From positions 1 through 10,798 of the forward strand of contig JALVXW010000169.1 in the NCBI GenBank assembly GCA_027038155.1: a stretch of 10,798 nt of DNA. The letters run 5' to 3'. The notes below the pieces were generated by a model, which did no database searches, was not told the origin of the DNA, and worked only from the letters and a program-made list of their open reading frames with translations. Positions 1-6,562 of the stretch are shown here, piece after piece. Position numbers and translations under genes: made by a program. Numbering within the stretch: position 1 is the stretch's first letter; each line of letters opens with the position of its first letter. The DNA is from Sulfurovum sp. GTDB taxonomy: Bacteria > Campylobacterota > Campylobacteria > Campylobacterales > Sulfurovaceae.

Positions 1-85
1 GGTACGGGTAGTACGTATGGAGTGTTGAAATAAGCCCAAATCTTAACACAGGATTCAAAAAATTCTATTTTGTGATTTGGGGCAA

Positions 86-115
86 GGGTTGCCTTAACAA
101 CCCTCTTGCTATAAT
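86..115 (+). promoter_or_regulatory. Promoter with overlapping inverted repeat, upstream of the DUF2059-like gene
   Basis: A consensus -10 box TATAAT lies at 110-115, only 6 bases before the ATG at 122. A weak -35 candidate TTGCCT at 89-94 gives a short 15-base spacer. A perfect 6-bp inverted repeat, GGGTTG (86-91) and CAACCC (98-103) around the loop CCTTAA, covers the -35 and spacer. A second small repeat, GGCAA/TTGCC, overlaps it at 82-94. The repeat could be an operator. It could also be a weak terminator of a gene lying to the left, but no T-run follows. The promoter call rests on the -10 box and its position; regulation by the repeat is inference. Confidence 0.5.
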
Positions 116-121
116 ATCACT

Positions 122-868
122 ATGAATAAAATTATTATACTGCTACTCTCAACAACCTACCTACTGTTTGCGGCTACAGATGCACAGATAGAGAAGTATC
201 TCTCTCTTTCAACTGCCGAAGAGCAACTTCTTCAGCTCCAATCAGAGTTTTCGGCTATGCAAAATAGCTTTTCCAACAAAGAAGAAAATACTCCTTATGA
301 TATGCAACTTCTTTCTATACGCTTCAAAGAATACATCAAGCGTCATTTAAGTGAAAGCGAAATGGATGAAGTACTGCAAAACTATCGTAATGTTGCCTAT
401 TTGCAGTTTGCAGATGCCTCTTTGGAAACCTTTGATGCCAACCAAACCCAACACTACCTTAAAAGCCTACAAGATGATGAAGAGGCCCAGAGTCGAATGC
501 GTTTACTTGAAGCGATAAACAAAACACTCTATAAAAAAGAGTTTATAGGGGTTATGTTTGATGAGCTTATCAAACCCTTGATGCAAAATGGTATTGGTGG
601 GCAAAAGATAGACAAAAAGATGATGCAGTTGCAAAAAGAGGCGTATGTCAAAGCGATGATAAAAAAATCTGAAGAGTGGAATATCTATATGCTTAGGGAG
701 TTTAGTCTTGAAGATTTAGAAGCACTACTAAAGGTAGTGAAAACACCTTCTGCACAGCTTGAAACAAAAACCGTTTATGCGGCGACTGCCTATGCACTCA
801 AAGCGTTTTTTCTCTCTATGGCAAGCCGATATGATGTGGGCAAGCATCAAACAAAACCCGCTCAATAG
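122..868 (+). CDS. Secreted DUF2059-like hypothetical protein
   Basis: A 248-residue protein of unknown role. Residues 1-17 form a signal peptide: a Lys at position 3, a hydrophobic run of Ile, Leu, Tyr and Phe, then Ala-Ala before Thr, so cleavage after residue 17 or 18 and export to the periplasm are likely. The mature part is helical and rich in Glu, Gln and Lys. The segment around residues 190-235 (REFSLEDLEALLKVVKTPSA and the following helix) resembles the end of DUF2059 proteins, in which a 'tF..eEl..l..fy.sp.g' pattern is usual. This family match is from memory and moderate. The ATG sits right after a TATAAT box with no ribosome binding site, so the message may be leaderless or nearly so. 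The gene is followed after one base by a HAD phosphatase, with which it probably forms a two-gene transcript. Confidence 0.7.
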   Translation: MNKIIILLLSTTYLLFAATDAQIEKYLSLSTAEEQLLQLQSEFSAMQNSFSNKEENTPYDMQLLSIRFKEYIKRHLSESEMDEVLQNYRNVAYLQFADASLETFDANQTQHYLKSLQDDEEAQSRMRLLEAINKTLYKKEFIGVMFDELIKPLMQNGIGGQKIDKKMMQLQKEAYVKAMIKKSEEWNIYMLREFSLEDLEALLKVVKTPSAQLETKTVYAATAYALKAFFLSMASRYDVGKHQTKPAQ

Positions 869-869
869 C

Positions 870-1691
870 ATGCCTCCCATCTATATTACCGACCTAGACC
901 ACACACTCTTACGCTCGGATCAGAGCATAAGTGACTTTACTGCAAAGGTATGGAATAGCAAAACTGAAGATGCTATACTCTCAATAGCTACAGCAAGAAG
1001 CTTTCAAAAATCGCTTCATTTTTTAGACAAACTACACTTAGATGCTCCTATGATACTGCTTGATGGTACAATGATAGTCACCCCAAAAAAGAAACTCGTA
1101 GAGATAAAAACCCTTAACAAAGCACAAGCAGATGCCATTATTGCTGAGGGAGCAAAGTATGACATCTACCCTTTTATCATTGCACTTAAAGATATTGTGA
1201 CACTAGAGGAGTCTTTTCTTTTTCCTACTACACTTAACGCATATCAACATGGCGTACTGGAAAACTACCGTAACGACCCACGTATGGTAGCGTGTAAAAA
1301 TATACATGCGATAGAGATGAACCTCAAGCTTGTTTACTTTGGTAGCCATGAGACACTCACTCCTCTAGCCATACACCTAGAGCAGACTTTTGGCAAAGAG
1401 CTAGAGTATAAACTCTCTCCCGAAAACTACTCAGATGGCTGGTTTCTCACCATCTTACACCCAGAAGGCGACAAAGCCCATGCTCTTACCAAAGTCATGG
1501 AGTACCTAGAACAAGAATGTAAAGATGTAACAGTATTTGGTGACTCTGTAAATGACATAGAGATGTTTAAGGTTGCTGGTACCTCAGTAGCGGTATCGAA
1601 TGCATTAGACGAAGTAAAAGCGGTAGCAGATGTGGTACTCCCCTACTCTAACGATGAAGATGGGGTAGCGAGATATTTGAAAGAGATATAA
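870..1691 (+). CDS. Cof-type HAD-superfamily phosphatase
   Basis: A cytosolic Mg-dependent hydrolase of the haloacid dehalogenase superfamily, probably acting on small phosphorylated metabolites such as sugar phosphates; the substrate cannot be told. All four HAD motifs are present in the 273-residue product: DLDHT (Asp8 nucleophile, Asp10 acid/base), the Ser/Thr of SIATARS (38-44), Lys202 in EGDKAH, and GDSVND (224-229) for Mg binding. The large middle segment between motifs II and III is the C2 cap of the Cof/type IIB group, and length is normal for it. The frame stays open upstream to 759, but the conserved protein starts at the ATG at 870 (MPPIYITDLD). That ATG lies one base after the previous stop and has no ribosome binding site, so translation is probably coupled to the upstream gene. 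Confidence 0.9.
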   Translation: MPPIYITDLDHTLLRSDQSISDFTAKVWNSKTEDAILSIATARSFQKSLHFLDKLHLDAPMILLDGTMIVTPKKKLVEIKTLNKAQADAIIAEGAKYDIYPFIIALKDIVTLEESFLFPTTLNAYQHGVLENYRNDPRMVACKNIHAIEMNLKLVYFGSHETLTPLAIHLEQTFGKELEYKLSPENYSDGWFLTILHPEGDKAHALTKVMEYLEQECKDVTVFGDSVNDIEMFKVAGTSVAVSNALDEVKAVADVVLPYSNDEDGVARYLKEI

Positions 1692-1742
1692 TTTACCCAA
1701 ATCAAACCCTCCAAATAATCTAAACGTTCACAATATCATAGT

Positions 1743-2894
1743 CTATTTTCTAGCTTGAAGATACGCCAAAACTTCATCATGATTCCCCTCAAAAGCAATG
1801 GGTATATCCCCTTTTTCTATCTGATAGTCATACATAGGGTCATAATACTCTCGCAAGAGTTTCTCTATCCATACTTTATGTGCCGACGTGTCACCTGTTT
1901 TTTGATGTACGGCATATGCATCTACAAATACTGTATGCATTTTAATATACCGTTCATGCCCTACCCGTTTTTTTATGCGCTTCAAAGCATCATTTGCATG
2001 ATTAAACCATTCTTTCAACCCCTCTTTACCATAACATAAACTATATTTTTGAAGTGCTTGGGTCACATACTCATCAAAAATAATCTCTACACGCTCTTGC
2101 GTCGGCGTATTTAGAATAACAAGTTCCCCTTTTTTTAAATGTGTAAAGAGTGGCTTTGGGATATAGATACGTCCTATATTATGACTCTCATCTTCTAAGA
2201 TGAGATGTTTATACCCTTTAGTTTCATGCTTCACAAGTGCATACCCAAGTGCATCTTCAAAATCTATCTGAGAAGGTTGTGCTGTGGCAAAGCCACCAAA
2301 AGAGGAGCCTCTATGATTTGCAAGCCCTTCAAGGTTTATGCTGTTTTCACACTCCAAAATTAAACCTGTTTTGCCGCTGCCTGTGCGTCCACCAATTATA
2401 AGTGTACTGGCTTCTCTAGCAATACGTTCTGATTCAGCCATCAAAAAAGCACGAAAGGCTTTGTAGCCACCTTTGAGTCGAGGGATAATAATGCCAGTTT
2501 CTTGTATCCATGCCTGAGCTATTTGTGAGCGTTGTCCTCCTCTAAAACAGTACAGATAAGCATCAGGATGGGTTTTGACAAACGCTTTCCATGCTTCTAT
2601 CCTCTCTTGCTTCACGGGACCCACCAGTTCTTTACCCAGTTGTACGGCAGAAGCATTACCCTTTTCTTTATATCGTATGCCTATGAGGTGTCGTTCTTCG
2701 TCTGTCATGAGTGGAAGATTTACCGAGGTAGGGAACGCTCCTTTGTTAAACTCTACAGGAGCACGTACATCTATGAGAGGTCTATCTTCTAACACAATAC
2801 GCCGAAAATCCTCCGTCAAAGGCAGCTCAAGTGTATTAATCGCTTCTATCTCATCTACTGTACCTACAGGGGGAGACTCTTGTGTACTAGACAA
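1743..2894 (-). CDS. mnmH: tRNA 2-selenouridine synthase
   Basis: MnmH (SelU, YbbB) converts 2-thiouridine at the wobble base of tRNAs for Lys, Glu and Gln to 2-selenouridine, by way of a geranylated intermediate, using selenophosphate. With the start at 2894 the product is 383 residues (about 364 in E. coli). An N-terminal rhodanese domain begins near DFRRIVLEDRPLIDVRAPVEF and holds the active Cys116 in YCFRGGQRS. A P-loop, GGRTGSGKT (168-176), follows, then the family motifs NLEGLANHRGSSFG and LEDES, and a C-terminal EYYDPMYDYQIEK. The start is uncertain. The frame is open to 3035 inside selD, but those codons are the shadow of selD. The TTG at 2894 overlaps the selD stop by 8 bases, and no good ATG lies between it and the rhodanese domain. 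A GTG at 2915 is an alternative. The gene is second in an operand of SelD product, that is, in a selD-mnmH operon. Confidence 0.9.
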   Translation of the reverse strand: MSSTQESPPVGTVDEIEAINTLELPLTEDFRRIVLEDRPLIDVRAPVEFNKGAFPTSVNLPLMTDEERHLIGIRYKEKGNASAVQLGKELVGPVKQERIEAWKAFVKTHPDAYLYCFRGGQRSQIAQAWIQETGIIIPRLKGGYKAFRAFLMAESERIAREASTLIIGGRTGSGKTGLILECENSINLEGLANHRGSSFGGFATAQPSQIDFEDALGYALVKHETKGYKHLILEDESHNIGRIYIPKPLFTHLKKGELVILNTPTQERVEIIFDEYVTQALQKYSLCYGKEGLKEWFNHANDALKRIKKRVGHERYIKMHTVFVDAYAVHQKTGDTSAHKVWIEKLLREYYDPMYDYQIEKGDIPIAFEGNHDEVLAYLQARK

Positions 2895-3918
2895 CTTCAA
2901 TAAGGTGCTCTCCACGTACCACAGTCTCACCGATACTTTTAAGCTCAAGCCCCTCTTTGCAAGTAAGCTCCAAAAAAGCTTCAACACTCTCTTTGCGTAC
3001 CGCACAGAGTAAGCCACCAGATGTCTGTGCATCACAAAGGATATCTTGTTGCTCTAGCGTCATCGTACCGATATGATGCCCATAACTCTCAAAATTACGC
3101 CGTGTACCCCCAGGCACACACTCCATTGCCCAATACTCCTTAACTTTAGGAAGCAGTGGCACATCCTCAAAACGTACTACAGCAGAGATACCGCTCCCCT
3201 CGCATATCTCACTCAAATGCCCAAGAAGTCCAAAACCTGTCACATCGGTAATGGCAGTCACTCCCTCAAGGGCAGAAATCTCTGCACCTATCCTATTAAG
3301 CGTACACATCGCCTCTACAGCTGGCTCTATGTCGCCCTCGGCGATTTTACCCTGTTTTTGTGCTGTGGTCAAGATGCCGATACCAAGTGGCTTAGTCAAA
3401 AAGAGTTCACACCCCTCCTCGGCAGTATCGTTTTGTTTCAAATCTTCATTATTTACCAAACCTGTCACTGCCAAACCAAAGATAGGCTCAGGAGAATCAA
3501 TACTGTGCCCACCTGCAAGTGGTATGCCTGCCTCTTCACACACCGAACGCCCCCCATCTATTACCAAACGAGCCACCTCATCACTCAGCTTTTTTACAGG
3601 CCATCCAAAGATAGAGATAGCCATAAGTGGCTTACCGCCCATCGCATAGATGTCACTAATAGCATTGGTCGCAGCGATACGCCCAAAGGTAAAAGGGTCA
3701 TCCACAATAGGCATAAAAAAATCCGTAGTAGAAAGCACCGAAGTGCCATTACCAAGATCAAATGCCGCTGCATCATCTTTACTGGAATTGCCCACGAGTA
3801 ATTCAGGATAAATTACGGTTTCTCGTGCAGATTTTAAAATATTATCAAGCTGTTTAGGTGAGATTTTACACCCACATCCTGCACCATGACTGTATTGGGT
3901 GAGTTTTATTTCTTGCAT
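2887..3918 (-). CDS. selD: Selenide, water dikinase (selenophosphate synthetase)
   Basis: SelD makes selenophosphate from selenide and ATP, releasing AMP and phosphate; it is the selenium donor for MnmH and for Sec-tRNA synthesis. The product is 343 residues (347 in E. coli). The N-terminus carries the family motif YSHGAGCGCKISP: Cys15 matches the catalytic Cys17 of E. coli, and Lys18 the essential Lys20. The Cys15 codon is TGT, so this SelD is not itself a selenoprotein. Further on are TTDFFMPIVDDPFTFG with its metal-binding Asp residues, NAISDIYAMGG and GGHSIDSPEP, typical of the PurM-like fold. The ATG at 3918 is preceded by AAGAAGAAAC, a fair ribosome binding site. The 3' end overlaps the likely start of mnmH by 8 bases. 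Because mnmH is the partner and no selA or selB is in the window, tRNA modification is the clear use here. Confidence 0.96.
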   Translation of the reverse strand: MQEIKLTQYSHGAGCGCKISPKQLDNILKSARETVIYPELLVGNSSKDDAAAFDLGNGTSVLSTTDFFMPIVDDPFTFGRIAATNAISDIYAMGGKPLMAISIFGWPVKKLSDEVARLVIDGGRSVCEEAGIPLAGGHSIDSPEPIFGLAVTGLVNNEDLKQNDTAEEGCELFLTKPLGIGILTTAQKQGKIAEGDIEPAVEAMCTLNRIGAEISALEGVTAITDVTGFGLLGHLSEICEGSGISAVVRFEDVPLLPKVKEYWAMECVPGGTRRNFESYGHHIGTMTLEQQDILCDAQTSGGLLCAVRKESVEAFLELTCKEGLELKSIGETVVRGEHLIEVV

Positions 3919-4081
3919 TTGTTTCTTCTTTGTATTTTTTGTAAATATTAGTGCTTTTTTGGTAAAAAAGAGTTTAATAGGGTGATTTTGCTTCTATGCT
4001 TTATAAGAAAAAGATACAGAAGAGCAAACTAAGGCATTGGACTCTTTTGCCAGTTTGGTAATTTTATTGTATAATTTGGAA
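3919..4081. other. Intergenic region upstream of selD and of the candidate RNA
   Basis: No gene is visible here. The stretch separates the selD start (- strand) from the + strand transcript starting near 4082. It holds a 7-bp repeat CTTTTTT/AAAAAAG at 3954-3970, possibly just a consequence of A/T tracts. On the - strand there is a possible weak -10 box (TAATAT, 3950-3945) for selD, 27 bases ahead of its ATG. Together with 4082-4199 this makes a 281-base gap without a protein gene. Confidence 0.4.
4047..4075 (+). promoter_or_regulatory. Strong sigma70 promoter facing a gene-free region
   Basis: TTGCCA (4047-4052) and TATAAT (4070-4075) are separated by exactly 17 bases, the best promoter match in the window. 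It points right, with a start expected near 4082. No protein gene on the + strand begins until metG at 4601, and the gene immediately ahead (GIY-YIG) runs the other way. The promoter is therefore best explained by an untranslated RNA. Confidence 0.6.
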
Positions 4082-4211
4082 CCATATGCATTACGTAAAA
4101 GCAATAAGGGAATTAGCTGTGGCTAGAGTTTCCCTATGCTTGCACTCTCTTTGAGAAAAGAGTGCCTAGTCTAGAGAAAAGCTAGAGATGTTGTGGGTAT
4201 CACCTATTTTT
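4082..4211 (+). ncRNA. Candidate small structured RNA, family not recognised
   Basis: Downstream of the promoter at 4047-4075 there are three adjacent hairpins and no convincing reading frame. Hairpin 1 (4107-4135) pairs AGGGAA with TTCCCT and, inside it, TAGC with GCTA around a TGTG loop. Hairpin 2 (4142-4165) pairs GCACTCT with AGAGTGC and continues with TTT/AAA past a bulged C. Hairpin 3 (4170-4186) pairs TCTAG with CTAGA. A T-rich stretch at 4205-4211 follows a weak GTG/CAC stem and is the guessed 3' end; it would overlap the last codons of the convergent GIY-YIG gene by about 12 bases. I compared it by eye with SRP RNA, tmRNA, RNase P RNA and tRNA and saw none of their signature sequences. 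A 6S-type RNA cannot be ruled out. Both ends are estimates. Confidence 0.4.
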
Positions 4212-4457
4212 AGAGGTTCCCATGAGTTTAAGCTTTTGGGTGCGACTCATCTTCTTTTTTATCACATACTCTCGTTTGGAGGCGCTGCTTCTATCTGGGT
4301 ATATTTCACTATATACAAGCTTTACGGGGCGTCTTATACGCGTATATTTGGCACCTTTTTTCGAACTATTATGCTCCTCTACTCTACGTTCCAGTTCAGT
4401 GGTTACACCTGTATAGAGTGTCTTATCTGCACACTCTACAATATAGACATAATACAT
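4200..4457 (-). CDS. GIY-YIG domain protein (UPF0213/YhbQ-like)
   Basis: A small 85-residue protein consisting of a single GIY-YIG nuclease fold. The start MYYVYIVECADKTLYTGVTT shows the paired aromatic strands (YVY and YTG in the places of GIY and YIG). ERRVEEHN holds the usual Arg and His, and GAKYTRIRRPVKLVYSE is the standard UPF0213 segment; a catalytic-type Glu is in SEIYPDRSSASKREYVIKK. Stand-alone members are suspected DNA nucleases or repair factors, but their role is not settled. The frame opens at a TTG at 4463, but the ATG at 4457 is the better start because AAAGGG sits about 6 bases before it. The gene is single, divergent from metG, and convergent with the candidate RNA. A 7-bp inverted repeat (4472-4494) lies just ahead of its ribosome binding site. 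Confidence 0.9.
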   Translation of the reverse strand: MYYVYIVECADKTLYTGVTTELERRVEEHNSSKKGAKYTRIRRPVKLVYSEIYPDRSSASKREYVIKKKMSRTQKLKLMGTSKNR

Positions 4458-4471
4458 ACGCAACCCTTTAT

Positions 4472-4494
4472 CCCAAATAATTACATAATTTGGG
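4472..4494. repeat. Inverted repeat ahead of the GIY-YIG gene
   Basis: CCCAAAT (4472-4478) and ATTTGGG (4488-4494) are perfect arms around a 9-base loop, 15 bases upstream of the GIY-YIG ATG. Slightly further out, AAAGG/CCTTT (4516-4528) forms a second short palindrome. They lie between two divergent genes (GIY-YIG and metG), so they could be operators or 5'-leader hairpins. There is no T-run that would make either a good terminator. Function is unknown. Confidence 0.4.
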
Positions 4495-4600
4495 TTAATA
4501 GGGTCATATATTAGTAAAGGTATCCTTTCATTTCACCCATATAACAGCACATTTTAGATAAACTATCTCTTAAAACTCATTTGTTTAAGGAAAACACTAC

Positions 4601-6559
4601 ATGTCAAACTCATGCAAAAAAGCCTATATTACTACTCCTATCTATTATGTCAACGACATTGCACATATTGGTCATGCCTATACCACAATTATTGCCGATA
4701 CGCTCGCACGCTACTCTCGTCTTGCAGGGCTGGATACTTTCTTTCTTACCGGTACAGATGAACACGGACAAAAGATAGAAGAAGCAGCCAAAAAAAGAGG
4801 TGAAAGTACACAAGCTTATGCAGATAAAATCTCTGCAACCTTTAAAGATCTCTGGGACGACTTTGACATCTCTTATGACAAATTTATACGTACCACTGAC
4901 GAAGAGCACATGAAGGGTGTGCAAAAAGCATTTACAACAATGTATAACAACGGAGATATTTATAAAGATACCTACAAAGGACACTACTGTATCTCATGTG
5001 AGACTTTTTTTCCTGAGATTCAACTTGTTGATGGCGAATTTTGTCCAGAGTGCGGAAAGCACACAAGTGTGGTAGAAGAGGAGTCTTACTTCTTCAGACT
5101 CTCTGCGTATGAGGAGAGACTGCTTGCATGGTACAACGATACACCAGACTGCATCTTGCCACGAAGCAAAAAAAATGAGGTGATACGTTTTGTAGAGGGT
5201 GGTTTGCAGGACCTCTCCATTACACGAACAAGTTTCGACTGGGGTGTCAAACTCCCCAAAGAGATGAATGACCCAAAACATGTCATGTATGTATGGCTTG
5301 ATGCACTTATGAACTACGTGACAGCACTTGGGTATGGTACCGATGAGAAAAACATGGACTTCTGGCCTGCACGTGTACAGCTTATAGGTAAAGATATTTT
5401 ACGTTTTCATGCTATCTACTGGCCAGCCTTTTTGATGAGTCTGGGGCTCCCTTTGCCCAAACATATTGCAGCACATGGCTGGTGGACACGTGATGGTGAG
5501 AAGATGTCTAAGTCCAAAGGGAATGTGGTCAACCCCAAAGAGGTTGCAGAGGCATACGGACTAGACAACTTCCGCTACTTTATGCTTCGTGAAGTACCTT
5601 TTGGAGGAGATGGTGACTTTAGCCAAAAAGCACTCATTGACCGCATCAACTCTGACCTTGGAAATGACCTTGGGAATCTACTCAACCGTGTCATTGGAAT
5701 GAGTGGAAAATATTTTGGTGGCAAAGTGGACTCTTCTCATGTAAGCAAATACTATCAAGCTGAGCTTGATGAAGTACACGCTTCACTGGACAAGCTTGAA
5801 CCACTTCTTTTTGAGATGCAGATTCACCGCTACCTGGAAGAGCTTTGGAGACCACTTACTGTAGCCAACAAAGCCATAGATATGTACCAACCATGGAGAC
5901 TCATGAAAGAAGGCAAAGAGGAAGAAGCGATGGCACTCAATGGTCTTATTGTAGCCATCTTGGCAAAAGTCTCTGTCATGCTCTCACCAGTCATGCCAGT
6001 AGTCTGTAAAAAGATAGCTGATGCCCTACATTTTACTCTAGACAATGATGCATGGAAAAGGCTTGCAAAAGGCAAAGAACTGCTTGCGCCATTTACCCTT
6101 GAAAAGATAGAGCCTCTCTTCCCTCGTATTGAAGCACCTCTACTCGCACAGATAGAGCCTGAGGAGAAAGCAACCAAAACAGATAAGCCAAACATAGAGA
6201 AGAAAAAAGAGCTTAAAGAGATAGAAGGTATCACATACATAGGCATAGACCAATTCTTCCAAACTTCCCTTAAAGTAGGTACAGTAGTAGAGGCCCAAGA
6301 GGTACCAAAAAGCAAAAAACTGCTTCTACTGCAAGTAGATATAGGAGAAGAGGAGCCACGACAAATTGTTGCAGGGATTAAAGAGTGGTACAGTGCAGAC
6401 GATATGCTAAATACACAAGTGTGTGTTGTTGCAAACCTCAAACCAGCTAAGCTCATGGGACTTGTAAGTCAAGGGATGCTTCTCGCTGCCAAAGATGAAG
6501 ATGGTCTCTGCATGATACGCCCAGAGAAGCCTAAAACGGCTGGCACACCTATAGGGTAA
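4601..6559 (+). CDS. metG: Methionyl-tRNA synthetase
   Basis: Class I aminoacyl-tRNA synthetase that charges tRNA-Met with methionine using ATP; essential and cytosolic. The 652-residue product has the HIGH motif at 22-25 (AHIGHAYT) and the KMSKS motif at 301-305. Between them lies a connective peptide whose zinc knuckle has four Cys (C130, C133, C148, C151, as CISC and CPEC). The anticodon-binding helical domain runs to about residue 510. A charged Glu/Lys linker follows, then a C-terminal EMAPII/Trbp111-like tRNA-binding domain from about 546 (LKVGTVVEAQEVPKSKKLLL ... KPAKLMGLVSQGM). Domain order and length are as in other dimeric bacterial MetRS. The ATG at 4601 follows TTTAAGG about 10 bases upstream. 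It is the first gene of a + strand operon: the next gene starts 3 bases after its stop. Confidence 0.98.
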   Translation: MSNSCKKAYITTPIYYVNDIAHIGHAYTTIIADTLARYSRLAGLDTFFLTGTDEHGQKIEEAAKKRGESTQAYADKISATFKDLWDDFDISYDKFIRTTDEEHMKGVQKAFTTMYNNGDIYKDTYKGHYCISCETFFPEIQLVDGEFCPECGKHTSVVEEESYFFRLSAYEERLLAWYNDTPDCILPRSKKNEVIRFVEGGLQDLSITRTSFDWGVKLPKEMNDPKHVMYVWLDALMNYVTALGYGTDEKNMDFWPARVQLIGKDILRFHAIYWPAFLMSLGLPLPKHIAAHGWWTRDGEKMSKSKGNVVNPKEVAEAYGLDNFRYFMLREVPFGGDGDFSQKALIDRINSDLGNDLGNLLNRVIGMSGKYFGGKVDSSHVSKYYQAELDEVHASLDKLEPLLFEMQIHRYLEELWRPLTVANKAIDMYQPWRLMKEGKEEEAMALNGLIVAILAKVSVMLSPVMPVVCKKIADALHFTLDNDAWKRLAKGKELLAPFTLEKIEPLFPRIEAPLLAQIEPEEKATKTDKPNIEKKKELKEIEGITYIGIDQFFQTSLKVGTVVEAQEVPKSKKLLLLQVDIGEEEPRQIVAGIKEWYSADDMLNTQVCVVANLKPAKLMGLVSQGMLLAAKDEDGLCMIRPEKPKTAGTPIG

Positions 6560-6562
6560 TAG

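Noticed and set aside
1..33. An open frame reading GTGSTYGVLK then TAA, possibly the end of a gene from the left
   Set aside because: Only ten codons, no recognisable family ending, and another reading is equally possible; not enough to call a gene.
759..869. Upstream extension of the HAD phosphatase by 37 codons
   Set aside because: It lies within the coding end of the DUF2059-like gene in another frame; the conserved HAD protein begins at 870.
1692..1742. Terminator between the convergent HAD and mnmH genes
   Set aside because: I could not find a convincing stem in the 51-base gap.
2575..3801. Long open frames on the + strand opposite mnmH and selD
   Set aside because: They are antisense shadows of two well-recognised genes, with implausible compositions and no ribosome binding sites.
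3870..3880. Possible selenocysteine at the catalytic position of SelD
   Set aside because: The codon is TGT, so it is an ordinary Cys.
3954..3970. CTTTTTT/AAAAAAG stem upstream of selD as a terminator
   Set aside because: No gene ends here on either strand, and pure A/T arms arise readily by chance in AT-rich DNA.
5830..6456. A 208-codon open frame on the - strand opposite metG
   Set aside because: It is Ser-rich with no known domain and lies wholly inside metG.
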